Origin: Oasisia sp. SBJ-2009
Lineage: Eukaryota; Annelida; Polychaeta; Sabellida; Siboglinidae
Assembly: GCA_964017155.1 (NCBI GenBank)
Contig: OZ024861.1
Location: 22,210,213-22,274,212, forward strand
DNA length: 64,000 bases
Direction of reading: 5' to 3'
The position numbers were made by a program, and so were the translations under genes. This document shows positions 37,501 to 50,041 of this stretch, piece after piece. The notes beneath the pieces are model-generated. The model saw only the letters and a list, made by a program, of their open reading frames with translations, made no database searches and was not told where the DNA came from. Numbering within the stretch: position 1 is the first letter of the stretch; each line of letters starts with the position of its first letter.

Positions 37501-40457
37501 GTCTACTTCTTCCTCTAGAACTGATGCTGTTGTCTTATGTTTTTCTCAATTGGAAGGCATTTTAATTATCTTCAGTTAAATGGATTTATTTGAACACTAG
37601 GGATTTATTATTAATAATACAAAAATGTGCTACTATTGTGATTGTTCAGGCCTAAATATTTTCAATTTCGTTGGCAATATAACACAATAATAGCGTTTTT
37701 AAACATATTACAATATGGGTGAAATACCTGGTCCAATTTTTTTTTAACAAAATGTTATGTAAACACACATGCATGTATGCACACATGCGCGTGCACACAC
37801 ACACAATTTGTATGTTCACTAAGAAATTTGCTATAAGAATCTAATATGCATACATGTATAGCAGTCTGCAAAAGTAGTTATTTTGTGTTAGGACACTGAT
37901 CATAGATCTGTACGACTCCATCTAAATGATGATCGTCTGTGCTATAATGTACTGCATTGCCTAGGCCTCTAACTGACAGAGATCTTGTACAGCAGTTGCC
38001 AGCAATACAGATGTCAGAGATATGAGACAATGATGGGGAAGAAATGTATTCGCACTTTGGAGAAGTACTTAACTACCGGGTACTTGAATAAAAAATTATA
38101 AAAATACTAGTGCTGTTTTTTGTTTATTTAAATATACTGAAACAATTACATTGTACAAACTGTCATACATATACATCACTCTCAACAACAACTATTTTAT
38201 AATGTTGGATCATTGAAAAATTGTTGTATGCAAGGGTGATTTGAATTTTTTAACCACTTTTTAAGAGTGAAGTGACCTTGCTTAGACCACCACCTGTGGT
38301 TTTCCATTTATAGAAAAAGTACAAAGACACTCTAATGGTGTAAAATGTATGAAAACAAAAGTGCTCTGTTGGTGAATATGTGTAAAACGTAAACTGACCT
38401 ATCAGGGGGTAATTACACAAGGCAAAGTTAGCACATAAACAAACATGTCAAACTGTTACAAGGGTTTCTTATATCCTCTTGTCATGTGGAACTAGTTGCT
38501 ACATGGCAACATCTTGTTATTATAAAGATTATCACCTGTGAGTAAGTGCTTCCTTCCTGAGCACACGAGTAGCCATTGTCCAGTAGAGGTGACTGACCAG
38601 CAGAAACTGGACAAGCTTGAGGTACTGCATGACAAAGTCAAACTGAGCATAGCGTCCCTCCAGCCAGTGCACAGCGCTGCAAACAACGACAAGTAGTCGA
38701 AAATGTTTCCATGCCAGCCAATAAGTAAATAAAATTAATTGTATTGGTATATTGATTAAACTCAATAGATTATTAATTCAGATTAACAATTTGTTAATTC
38801 AAAAATTCTGATTGATTACTGTATATTTAAATTAAGTTCACTACTCAAATAGCACCATTTGGGAGCATGGACTTGCCTGTCTGATATTGGCGAGTGGTGC
38901 CACTACAACAGTGGAGAACAGGCTAGTGTTTATGTAATTTACCAGGTTTAATTCCCAGGTCTCTTATCCTTACTCCAGTTCCTGACTAATTCCCACTTGG
39001 GCTGTCTTTGGGGGGGAACCACTAAAGCAACAATTTGATGACACCATTCTGCACCAATTCTCAAAGGTCAACATTACGCCCCCAACTGACCGCAGGCTCA
39101 ATTGTGATACACCCAAAATGGACAGTCTGGCCAATAGTCGAGGTTCACAAGCAATGAATTAGATAACTACATAAGCACAGGCAGCTTGGGGTCAAAATAG
39201 ACAGTCTAGACTTAAAACATACATTAATTTAAATTAAACATTAAAACATAAACATGAAAAACTGAACTTTGCCTAATCATGCTACTGGCATGCCATGTGC
39301 CAGTTTGTCAAAAAATTCATGCCATGTGCTGTGTCAGTTTGTCAGTTTGATTGTTTTCGTTGTGATCATGGTTATAAACTGGTGATAGTTTAATGAAACT
39401 TTACTACAAAAAATGACATGTAAATTACTGGAAACATAAATACTTCAAAGTTTTCAGTAAGTTATTTCTCTCAATTAACACTCAAAAATGATGTGTACAC
39501 AAATATAAACCGATGCTACAGCCTGATATTCTTACATACATCTGAGTGGCCCGGTGTAAAGTAGAGTAAATTAACTGGGCATGGGTTGGCATAGCAACAT
39601 TATTTTAAGTCCCTAATACAGATCATGTCAAAATGCATCCAACATACCACAAGACAGACTCAAGTGTCGCGCAGTAGAAGATGATGTACTGGTGTAGCAC
39701 AGGGTGTCGAGTGAGGTGGAGTCGACAGGCCCGGACACAGCACAGCACGGCCGTGACAATGACGAGACCAGAGATCACACCATTCCTGCATCACAAACAC
39801 ACAGCGAGTGCCATAACAACTGTTTGTATCCTATATTAATATAATGGTGTTAAGTAATTGCCAAAGAAAAAAGTTAAGTGTTTAAACCTAAAATGTCTAA
39901 AATGAAAATGAGCCCTGATGTTCTAGCATACCTTTAGAATGATCCAATCAAATGTAAGTTTATAATATATGTATTATATGTCTACACCAAATTAGAAATG
40001 CTGATCCTGAACAGGTTCTGAGATATGGGAGCTAACAGCGGATGGTGCACAGCGGACACAGAGTGATGTCATAAGTCAGTTGGACCTTTGGCCCAAAGGA
40101 CTAAGAACCTAAGTTCCCATTTTAATACGTTTACATATTGTTTTAATACATATCATCAATTCTGAAAATTCAAGTTTCAACTGTAGTTTTTTAATTAAGT
40201 GTTACCTCAATGCCTGGCCACAGATAGTCTAAGAGTCAGACTTGGGATGTCTGCACCTGACAGAAGTGCTTGGAGACTACACAATGATGCATGCACAAAC
40301 GTGAGTGAGATAAAGACCATCTGTCTCACCTGGCACAAGCTAACGTGTCAAAGCAGCCAAAACAGCCGCGTAGTACAACATCAATACTGTCATTGCCAAC
40401 ATGACTGCCATTGGCCGGCAATATGGTAACACTCGCTGATGATTCGTCCATTGCCAT
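32406..40457 (-). CDS. Seven-helix membrane protein, family not recognised, 10 coding exons
   Basis: Exons in transcript order: 40457-40330, 39785-39648, 38676-38536, 36216-36119, 35529-35388, 34835-34771, 34394-34360, 34019-33975, 33249-33145, 32624-32406. All introns are GT-AG, phases agree and the product is 371 aa. Likely helices: about 44-60, 74-94, 102-122, 137-158, 171-192, 215-235 and 257-279. There is no obvious signal peptide. The N-terminus has two N-glycosylation sequons (Asn16, Asn22), fitting an outside N-terminus. Basic stretches follow helix 1 (RACRLHLTRH) and helix 3 (RVLRKEALTHR), and RRLNEISTLDSLRRAQKR lies between helices 5 and 6. The 90-residue tail is Ser-rich and presumably cytosolic. 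It lacks DRY and NPxxY motifs, so it is not an ordinary rhodopsin-type GPCR. The helix pattern faintly recalls TPRA1/TOM1-type seven-helix proteins, but I cannot show homology. Structure confidence is high; function is unknown. Confidence 0.85.
32868..32932. repeat. (TATG)n/(TA)n microsatellite
   Basis: TATG repeats grade into alternating TA, in the last intron of the minus-strand membrane-protein gene. Confidence 0.9.
34446..34551. repeat. (TGAA)n and (TA)n microsatellites
   Basis: A short TGAA run, CACTTTATTACAG and then two TA tracts. The TTTATTACAGAAAT phrase resembles LINE 3' ends, so a short retrotransposon tail may be present on the minus strand. Confidence 0.7.
36322..36542. mobile_element. 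MITE with ~40-bp terminal inverted repeats and TA target sites
   Basis: The left end reads AAGGGGAGCTGAAACACTT then CAACAACCACTGCCCAAAC. The right end, reverse-complemented, reads CAGGGGGCTGAAACACTT then GAACAACCATAGCCCAAAC. TA dinucleotides flank both sides (36320-36321, 36543-36544), as for Tc1/mariner-type insertion. The element is 221 bp with no coding capacity. It lies in the third intron of the membrane-protein gene. Confidence 0.85.
38850..39150 (+). mobile_element. Possible tRNA-derived SINE
   Basis: TGGCGAGTGGTGCC near 38889 resembles a polymerase III A-box and GGTTTAATTCCC near 38946 resembles a B-box. The unique-looking body continues to about 39150. The boxes are imperfect and no target duplication was found. 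Confidence 0.35.
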
Positions 40458-43400
40458 GGTGACCACTTTGAATTACAGCTATGGCGCCAACGTTATAAAA
40501 TCAGACGAGTCTCCAGTGTGCCTGAAAAACAGATGAATCCATTATGTCAGTGTCTGAGAGGAGATCTTGGACATCCAATCATGTCTACACACTCAAACAT
40601 GTAGCACTGATGGAACAGAGATTGCACAATAAAGTCTGGCTTTTTGTGTGTTTGGCTCATGTGAAAATTATTAAGGTGACTTCTGCTCATGTAAACAGTT
40701 GCGAGTGTTCATTGTATAGTTATATGAACATATTCCTCAGATTGTATAATTCAAACCTGTAATATGGTATTTACAGCTTAAGATTTGATTTAAATACACA
40801 AATGGTGTAATAAAAAATGACCAACTGTTCCCACTCCCAACCACATAGTGTGGTCTGTCCCCACTCAATATTGTGGTGGTCTGTCCCCAGTCACCAATGA
40901 CATCGTCTGGCCTGTTCCCACTCATCAATCACACAGTGTGGTCTGTCCCCACCTCCCAACCATACAATGGTGGTCTGTCCCCACTCCTCAACCAATTATA
41001 TAACAAACAGCAGAAATGTCCTGAACTTATGTTCAGTTAGTCCTTGCTGGCTGCACAGATGCATGGCCTATCAACAAACATTCTTCAGTAGTCTATGTTT
41101 TGGGTCATCTTCAGTATTTCCAGGTGTAGCCATCTTGGTCTTGTCTGGTTCTACTAAGGTCTAGGCACTATGTGTTTCAATGCCTCCAAATGCCTTCATG
41201 CATGCACACTTGCTTGCTGACTCCCTCTCTAAATGATTCACACCTCTTTCCCTTCCCTTCCCTTCCATTCCGTCCCCTTTTCCTATCCCTCTCATGCTTC
41301 CTCCCCATCTCTCTATTCAGTCCTTTCTTCCTCTCTTCCTCCCTCCTCCATCCATCAGTTCACGTCTTCCTCATCATATTATGTAAACTACCTGGTATTT
41401 ATATTAAATTCAATTCAATATGATTTATTCAAACAACATTCAACAAACAATACAATTTAAGACTATACAAACATGCTATACACGTAATGTTGTTTGAAGG
41501 GAATACACAAGAAGTTAAAAACTTGAGGTAGTATGTCTCCCCGCACAATATTTGTGGGCACAACCATAATATAAAAAATTATTATTATAATGTAAATATT
41601 GCACACATCCTAAATACACGACTAGGAAAGAAAACAAAACAACATAAACAGAATTAGTGATACAACCCCTAGTTCATTAGTCACATTAATCTCACTTATT
41701 CAAAATAAATGGATGCATACAAGGAATTATACTTAGAATTCAGATACATTAGTAATCTGAATCAGTTGCAATGAAAGTTGCAATTATATATATTAATTCA
41801 TGAGTATTGACTTGTGCCTGTGTCTTGTACCTTATTGTTTTTATGTTAGATCAACATGCAAGGAATTCCAAGCCATACATAGGTAGACACATGGCTGTAA
41901 CATTCAAGGTAACACAGCGCCTTAGTTACTAATTGATTTTTGAGACGTGTTATTATATATAGCACACACACACATGGACAATGAAAGAATCACACATGTA
42001 TCAAATAATTTATTTACTGTTAACCTTCGATTGTTAGACAAAATGATGTATATCTCATTCTTTAAAGATTACTGAGATCATTCTATTCAAATATTTATTT
42101 ATTTGAGACATTATGTACATACATTTAAATTTTGAGTATATCATGTACAGCTCAAATATTTTTAGATGAATAATAGCAGCCAACAGAGACCACATCCAAT
42201 AATTTATTATTGGATGTGGTCTCTATTGTGGTCTCAGGAACTAGCAGTAGTTAACCTAGAATCCCAGATACACTATTAACCCATATTAAAATGTAAGAAA
42301 TAGTGTTAAAGGGTTAACCACGTTACATTCTTGGCACAGCAGCTATAATCTAACATAGCAGATTATTGATACTGGAAAGCTGTCAAGATTCCACCTGTGC
42401 AAATCCTTGTGACTAAGAATAAGATGTGAGCAGGCCAAATGTCTGACTTAGCAAGCTGGATGAATTAATTATGTTGTTTACTAAAATTAACATCTGTCAT
42501 TAGACTGTGATGAAACCATAAGGAGGTTTGGGGTTAATGAGAAGATGAGTACTTTATTTTTGTGTCCAGTTAAAATGGCGACATTTATTTGGATACCCTA
42601 TGTTTTCAAATGTCTGAATATCTGAAATGTATTTCTTTATAAGCTAAATGCGCAGTTTTTATTCTGTGTCCATACAAAATCAGACACTTGATAAGACAAC
42701 AGTGACACACAAAGCCACAAAGTTTGTTTAAATAGGAATGTTGCTCAATGTTATGATTTAAACATAATTATGACACTGTGTAACAGTAAGTGCCAGTAAC
42801 TCATACAGTAAATATTCAGAAAATGTATCTGTTTCATTGGACATTGGCTTCTAATCTACCAATATATTTCTGAAAACATTACATGTGTATGGTACGTTTT
42901 GATATACTGTGCTCTTCCAGAGGTCCATCTCCTACCTGAGAGGGACCAGGTTAGGAAGAAGTTTAGACTTTCTAAATATTGCAGAACAGCCCATTGTTTA
43001 CTGCTTGTGGCTTTAAGTCCTCTGAACTATAATGAGTTGGTAATGAGGCAGTGGCCCCGAATAAACATTGTTTCCCTGCCTGCACTTGCTGACACATGCA
43101 AAGTGTAGACATGCATGTGTAGCTCTTGTGGAGACCCTGAGGTGCCCTTAGAAACATTAAATCAAATACAATTGTTTTATGTACCCTACGATACGTTGTT
43201 ATAAAATTAGAGAAAAAGTTACATGGGATTTATGAAAAACTGTTTTTACCAGTTTTGGGGCTTTCAAAATGGTCTAATAATCAACTAAATATTTATTTCT
43301 TGCGCATAGTAGCAGTGCTCTAAAGTACATCGATCTATGCCAAATTATTAAAATAGATCCTCAACGATTTTGGAGATAATGATGTGATGGCACAAGTTCA

Positions 43401-43600
43401 TTGGACATTCAATCAGCCCAAAGGAATAATTAACCAGTGTTTTACTGGAATATACAATACAAAATAAATATTTAAATTAATTATTATTAGTCTGTTAATT
43501 AATTACAGGTCCCACATGAATGAGTCGAATACAAATCATGTAATACCTACGCTAGAGAGTCGGTTACATTGTGAGTGTGACTGTCTGGGTGCTCATTTAT
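40458..43600. other. 5' flank of the membrane-protein gene, no other gene seen
   Basis: It includes a degenerate ~35-bp tandem repeat at 40828-40990 (phrase GTGGTCTGTCCCCACTC, about five copies) and a CT-rich tract at 41230-41390. The rest is AT-rich with no supported coding frame. Confidence 0.5.
42185..42224. repeat. Perfect 19-bp-arm inverted repeat
   Basis: The arm AGAGACCACATCCAATAAT is followed by TT and its exact reverse complement. A partial third copy (GTGGTCTC) follows at once. It could form a cruciform or RNA hairpin and may be the residue of a small inverted-repeat element. Confidence 0.95.
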
Positions 43601-43601
43601 A

Positions 43602-45107
43602 ATAATAATAATAATAATTAGTTAACTTCTATTGCGCCTATATCCTTAGAAACCAAGCTCAGAGGCGCATCAAAACAAAAAGGATTAATCGATCTCATAG
43701 TCGGTAAACAAATCAAGTTGTCATCAGATTGATTGATGCGCCAGGGAGCTATGGTGGATAGGCCAGATTGTACAGATATGTTTTTAAATGACGATGGAAT
43801 TTAGCAATATTTTCAACTGATTTCACGCTAGACGGAAGCATATTCCATAGAGTAGGCGCACCCACAGCAAAAGCCCTGGTCCCCATATTAGTATTGACCT
43901 TTGGTACAAAGAGTAAATCAGACGTAGATGACCGAAGTTGAATAGGTTTTCTTATAGGAGTAAGTAAAGTATTTAAATACGATGGCTGCTTAGAAGAAAG
44001 TGCCTGGTAAGTAATGGTACACATCTTAAACATTATACGATATTGGACAGGCAGCCAATGCAGAGACTTTAGAAGCGGCTTAGAAGGAGTAAAGCGTGGA
44101 GACCTAGTCACCACCCTTGCTAAGCAATTTTGAACACGTTGTAGTTTTGTGATATCCTTAATAGCAATATTATGAAAAAGTGAATTACAATAGTCTAATC
44201 TACTAGTAACTAATGCAGTTGCAATAGTCTTTGCAACAGAAACAGGCAAATATCGACGAATACGCCGCAAATCACGAATGTGGTAAAAACATGTTCGACA
44301 AATTTGAAAAATGTGTTCTCTAAAATTTAATTTATCATCAAAAATTACTCCCAAATTCCTAGTTGAAACTGCAGGCATAACATGCTGATTAAGTAAGGGT
44401 ATAGGAAAAAGAGTCTTAATTTTGTCACGCTGCCGGTGTGTACCAATAATAAGAAACTCAGTTTTATCAGCATTCAGCTTCAATCTACTCTCAGTCATCC
44501 AGCAAAAAATGTCATCAATACAAGTTCTAAGCTGCTGTAAAGAACTACTTGCATCTGAAGTGGATAATGATATATAAATTTGAGTATCATCTGCATAAAG
44601 ATGATGGCTCAAATGATGCCTATTAATCACTAGACTCAATGGAGTAGTATACAGTGTAAAAAGTAATGGTCCCAAAACTGACCCCTGAGGAACACCACAC
44701 GAAATATTAAGTGGTGACGAAAAACAATCCCCAATCTTAACTCTCTGGTGTCTACCACTCAGATATGATCTAAACCAGCTTAATGCTATACCAGACACAC
44801 CATACCACACAGGCAAACGATCCATTAGAATAGAATGATTAATCGTATCAAAAGCAGCTGACAAATCAAGTAAGGTGAGTGCAGTAACTCTACCATTGTC
44901 CATATTTAGAGTGATGTCGTTATGCACTTTTAAGAGAGCAGTCTCTGTAGAATGAAGTTTCTTATATGCAGATTGGAATACATTTGACAAATTATTTGAA
45001 GTAATGTGAGATCCAAGGCGTTTTGCTACAACCTTTTCAAGAATTTTAGATATGAAACTCAAATTAGAAACAGGTCTATAATTGTTCAAGTTATCTTTCG
45101 ACAAAGC
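43602..45107 (-). mobile_element. 5'-truncated CR1/L2-like LINE with an uninterrupted reverse transcriptase frame
   Basis: The open frame 43749-45107 covers about 452 codons. Reverse transcriptase blocks appear in order: NNYRPVSNLSFISKILEKVV, FQSAYKKLHSTETALL, LLDLSAAFDTINHSIL (catalytic Asp), GVPQGSVLGPLLFTLY, LYADDTQIY (the YxDD-type active site as YADD), LKLNADKTEFLIIG, NLGVIFDDKLNF, then the C-terminal RLDYCNSLF, LHWLPVQYRI and WNMLPSSVKS motifs. After the stop, about 145 bp of 3' UTR ends in AGGCGCAATAGAAGTTAACT and an (ATT)n tail at 43602-43620. The endonuclease and any ORF1 are missing, as expected for abortive target-primed reverse transcription. No stop or frameshift suggests recent insertion. 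Confidence 0.93.
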
Positions 45108-46390
45108 TCAAATTTCAGTGCTTCTAGGCCAAACTCAGCGACTGCACTAGACAGTAGTAGACCCAGCCATCTGTTGTGTTGGCGTTGCTGACTGACAGCT
45201 GTCTGGACGTTGATGCTATGCTCGACGTCAGTCACAGTCACAGACGTTGACATGATTATGTCACCGACAATTACTACGTTATTCTAGTGGATTTACAATC
45301 TAAACTACGAGCTTTTAGGGCAATATTTGCGTACTGCGTATGACGCGAGAGTTATTACTGAATCAGTCATTGCCCGAGCGAGCATCGAAGTCGATCATTT
45401 GCCGAGACGTCGTTGACTCATCCGACTCAACGATAACGATTGACCGAGTCCGAGCCACGAATTCCACGACACGCACAGAAACCTTTCAATATTAAGCCAC
45501 CAATAAACTAATCAAAACAACACCTACCTCAGACCAGATGTTTCTTGGTTTTTTTTAAATAGCACATAACGAATTAGGCATTTCTAGAGGTATTTCAACG
45601 CCAAATTCGGGTAAACAGATCATGTTTTGATACTAGCATGCTACCGATAGATTAGCAGAACGATACGCCCACAGACGGGCAAACGCGAATCACGATTCGA
45701 GCACGTGAAATCCCGGTGACGTCATTTGGCGCGAACTCTGGCCCTCCATGAAACTAAAAACATACTCACTACTCAGTCTTTGGGTGTGTCGGCTCGATTT
45801 TACACCAGTTTTGAGAGTAAGTAAACGAACTGAAACAAGCAGCACACTTTGCCATAAGCGAAGGGTTGACAGAACGGTGGATTCAGCCTAAATGGCTTAA
45901 CTGTCCTAAAAAAGCTTGTACGTTGCAATTAAAATGTGTTTTGCCATTCAAAAATTATTTAATAAATCCAATTTTAAAAACACTGAAATAAAAATTGTGT
46001 TTGATAAATATATAGGTTTAGTGCAAATATTGTACCAATATTACACTATTCACTTTGCTAATAACATTCATAATTAATCTATTGACATATACTAGGATTT
46101 AGAGGCACGTATACTCCTTTCACCTTTCCAATATGCGTGTGCATGTTTACCTGGTGTGATGGGGCACCCACTAGAACATTTGGATATGCCTCCCAACACG
46201 TCTCGAGGCAGGTGCAATTGGAGGTTTTTGGTTAGTTAATTGTAAATGTTGGCACTAACATGTTTTAACATCCTTTGATGTCATAAGCTGAACTGACAAT
46301 GAGACAATCAAATAATGCTGAAGTAGTGCAATACTCCTACTGGGGCACCACTCACTACTCACTAGTAAGAATTAGTGAGTCTACTACAGC
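45108..46390. other. Intergenic with a promoter-like motif cluster
   Basis: No protein-coding gene is supported. Around 45700-45735 lie a CACGTG E-box, a full CRE (TGACGTCA, 45717-45724) and TTTGGCGCGAA, which resembles an E2F site. A good minus-strand 5' splice site (GAG then GTAGGTG) reads at about 45530-45521. Together they could mark a distal promoter and noncoding first exon of the minus-strand membrane-protein gene. Confidence 0.3.
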
Positions 46391-46605
46391 TTACACATTT
46401 ACCCCCTGTGTGGGATCTTTTACTTCCCCTGGCATAGACACCAGATAGAAGGGACCACCGTCTTTTAGTCTCTTCCGAAAGACACAGGCAAATGTGTCGT
46501 AAAATTGCCTAAGTTTCGAAATGGCAGTAGGTGGGATTGAACAACCGTCCTCTCGATTGATAGTCCGGTGCTCTACTGCGCAACCACCGCTCCCCACTAG
46601 CTTGA
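46391..46605 (-). mobile_element. tRNA-derived SINE
   Basis: The minus strand from about 46600 begins GGGGAGCGGTGGTTGCGCAG, then TAGAGCACCGGACT and, after about 25 bp, GGTTGTTCAATCCC. This is an A-box/B-box pair in tRNA spacing with a tRNA-like 5' end. The body has TCTTTCGGAAGAGACTAAAA and ends in a ...TACCCCCTG-related stretch. It lacks a full tRNA fold and is not a functional tRNA gene. Confidence 0.7.
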
Positions 46606-46895
46606 TATTCTATGGCAAGTTACCAAACAGGATAATTACGTCAGATGCAACAAAGCAACCATCATACCAACATTCAACAGTTTAATATGACAACAATATT
46701 ATCAACTTCCACTGGCAGTTAAGATCCCAACAACATAAATAAATTGATGACGCAGTTTGCGTAGGTCACTCGCTAAATTCTGTGTATGACTTTGTCAAGC
46801 TTTGTGACAATGTTTATAATGGTTATATATGTGAATCATATTATAGTTGTGACATGACGCCCCATAGAACAAATATAATCCCATGCAGCTGTCAC

Positions 46896-49135
46896 TTTAA
46901 TCGCATTCACATCCCCCACTTGCACCCCCCCATTCACATCCCCCATTCACATCCCCCACTTGCACCCCCCATTCACATCCCCCACTTGCACCCCCATTCA
47001 CACCCCCCACTTGCACCCCCCATTCACATCCCCCACTCACATCCCCCACTTGCACCCCCGATTCACATCCCCCACTTGCATCCCCCATTCACATCCCCCA
47101 TTCACATCCTCCACTCACATCCCCCATTCACATCCTCCACTCACATCCCCCATTCACATCCCCCATTCACATCCCCCACTCACATCCCCCATTCACATCC
47201 CCCATTCACACCCCCCATTCACATCCCCCATTCACATCCCCCACTCGCATCCCCCACTCACATCCCCCATTCACACCCCCCATTCACATCCCCCATTCAC
47301 ATCCCCCACTTGCACCCCCCCATTCACATCCCCCATTCACATCCCCCACTTGCACCCCCATTCACATCCCCCACTTGCACCCCCATTCACATCCCCCACT
47401 TGCATCCCCCATTCACATCCCCCATTCACATCCGCCACTTGCATCCCCCATTCACATCCCCCATTCACATCCTCCACTCACATCCTCCACTCACATCCTC
47501 CACTCACATCCCCCATTCACATCCCCCACTTGCATCCCCCACTTGCACCCCCCCATTCACATCCCCCATTCACATCCCCCACTTGCATCCCCCATTCACA
47601 TCCCCCATTCACATCCGCCACTTGCATCCCCCATTCACACCCCCCATTCACATCCTCCACTCACATCCTCCACTCACATCCTCCACTCACATCCTCCACT
47701 CACATCCCCCATTCACATCCCCCACTTGCATCCCCCACTTGCACCCCCCCATTCACATCCCCCATTCACATCCCCCACTTGCACCCCCATTCACATCCCC
47801 CACTTGCATCCCCCATTCACATCCGCCACTTGCATCCCCCATTCACATCCCCCATTCACATCCTCCACTCACATCCTCCACTCACATCCTCCACTCACAT
47901 CCCCCACTTGCATCCCCCATTCACATCCTCCACTCACATCCTCCACTCACATCCTCCACTCACATCCCCCACTTGCATCCCCCATTCACATCCCCCACTT
48001 GCATCCCCCACTTGCACCCCCCATTCACATCCCCCATTCACATCCTCCACTCACATCCTCCACTCACATCCCCCATTCACATCCTCCACTCACATCCCCC
48101 ACTCACATCCCCCATTCACATCCCCCATTCACATCCTCCACTCACATCCTCCACTCACATCCCCCATTCACATCCCCCACTTGCATCCCCCACTCACATC
48201 CCCCATTCACATCCCCCACTTGCATCCCCCACTTGCACCCCCCATTCACATCCCCCATTCACATCCTCCACTCACATCCTCCACTCACATCCCCCATTCA
48301 CATCCTCCACTCACATCCCCCACTCGCATCCCCCATTCACATCCCCCACTCACATCCCCCACTTGCATCCCCCATTCACATCCCCCACTCACATCCCCCA
48401 CTCACATCCCCCATTCACATCCCCCATTCACATCCCCCATTCACATCCCCCACTTGCATCCCCCACTTGCACCCCCCATTCACATCCCCCATTCACATCC
48501 TCCACTCACATCCCCCACTCACATCCCCCATTCACATCCCCCATTCACATCCCCCACTTGCATCCCCCACTTGCACCCCCCATTCACATCCCCCATTCAC
48601 ACCCCCCATTCACATCCCCCACTTGCACCCCCCCATTCACACATCCCCCCACTTGCACCCCCATTCACATCCCCCACTCACATCCCCCACTTGCACCCCC
48701 CATTCACACATCCCCCCACTTGCACCCCCCATTCACACATCCCCCCACTTGCACCCCCATTCACATCCCCCACTCACATCCCCCACTTGCACCCCCCATT
48801 CACACATCCCCCACTTGCACCCCCCATTCACACATCCCCCACTTGCACCCCCCATTCACACATCCCCCACTTGCACCCCCCATTCACACATCCCCCACTT
48901 GCACCCCCCATTCACACATCCCCCCACTTGCACCCCCCATTCACACATCCCCCACTTGCACCCCCCATTCACACATCCCCCACTTGCACCCCCCATTCAC
49001 ACATCCCCCACTTGCACCCCCCATTCACACATCCCCCACTTGCACCCCCCATTCACACATCCCCCATTCACACCCCCCATTCACATCCCCCACTTGCACC
49101 CCCCATTCACATCCCCCCACTTGCACCCCCACTTG
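46896..49135. repeat. 13-bp minisatellite, more than 150 units
   Basis: The unit is CCCCCATTCACAT with variants CCCCCACTTGCAT, CCCCCACTCACAT and CCTCCACTCACAT, plus 12- and 14-bp length variants. Higher-order blocks of several variants are repeated in the left and centre; the right end (48600-49060) changes to a longer CCCCATTCACACATCCCCCACTTGCA type. One strand is very C-rich. Frames of up to 827 codons run through it because stops are absent, and they are not genes. Confidence 0.96.
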
Positions 49136-49734
49136 CAGCTGTCAACTGTCAACTGTGACTTTCAGTGAGACAAATATCTTCAAAACTCAAATCAACATCT
49201 TCCATGGACCAGCAACAGCTACCAAGCCAAGGAAGACAAATAAAGTGTTCTTTACAGCCACATAAATAAACAACTTCTACAAATATTCAAGGCATTCCAT
49301 CGTAGTAAATGTGTTTGATGAATGTGATCATGCCTCGTATAAAGCAAGAAAACAAACTGTTCCATTTGTGCTTCCGGGAAGGAAACGTTTCACTAAAACC
49401 ACAATGGTCACAGACACTGTCCTGGGACATCATCTGCTGTCATCGCTCTGTGTACGTGTACAATAGACATTACCATGCAGGTTTGTCACAGATATTGTCC
49501 TGTGACAACATCTGCTGTCATCTCTCTGTGTACATATACAATAGACATGCAGGTTTGTCAGACATTGTCCTATGCGTCCTTCTGTTATACATCTCTGTTC
49601 CTATGTTGTCCTCACTACAGACCACAGTAGGACTATGTAGGTCGTACCAGACTTGGTCCTACTGCATCCTGCACTGTCTTGTCTCTGTATTCATGTATCC
49701 ACCACAAGAACACTCAGTCATAATGGGATGTCGA
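49136..49734. other. Unassigned, between two minisatellites
   Basis: Unique sequence with a loosely repeated 70-bp segment (CACAGATATTGTCCTGTGACA then TCTGCTGTCATC) near 49410-49530. It probably lies in the 3' UTR or flank of the minus-strand DGCR6 gene. Confidence 0.4.
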
Positions 49735-50041
49735 CCTGACTGAGCATTCATGAGGTCACCCTCACTGAACACACAGGATGGGAAGTTGACCTGAATGAGC
49801 ACTCAGGACAGGAGGTCGACATGACTGAGCACTAAAACGGATTGTCACCCGGACTGAGCACTCACGATAGAAGGTTATCCTGACTGAGCACTCAGGACAG
49901 GAAGTCATCCTAACTGAGTACTGAGGACGGGAGGTCATCCTGACTGAGCACTCAGGACAGGAAGTCATCCTAACTGAGTACTGAGGACGGGAGGTCATCC
50001 TGACTGAGCACTCAGGACGGGAGGTCGAGCTGACTGAGGCG
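49735..50041 (-). repeat. 30-bp tandem repeat seeded by the DGCR6 C-terminal codons
   Basis: Read on the minus strand, units follow CTCAGTCAGGATGACCTCCC then GTCCTGAGTG, about ten copies. The first unit (about 50041-50012) is the end of the DGCR6 coding sequence, encoding LSQLDLPS and the TGA stop. Later units keep the phase, since 30 is a multiple of three, and alternate TGA with TCA at the stop position. Confidence 0.88.

Noticed and set aside
46530..46605. tRNA gene on the minus strand
   Set aside because: tRNA-like 5' part only; it continues into a SINE body and lacks a matching 3' acceptor strand.
46782..49265. His/Pro-rich open frames up to 827 codons
   Set aside because: Artefact of the 13-bp C-rich satellite, open in all three plus frames.
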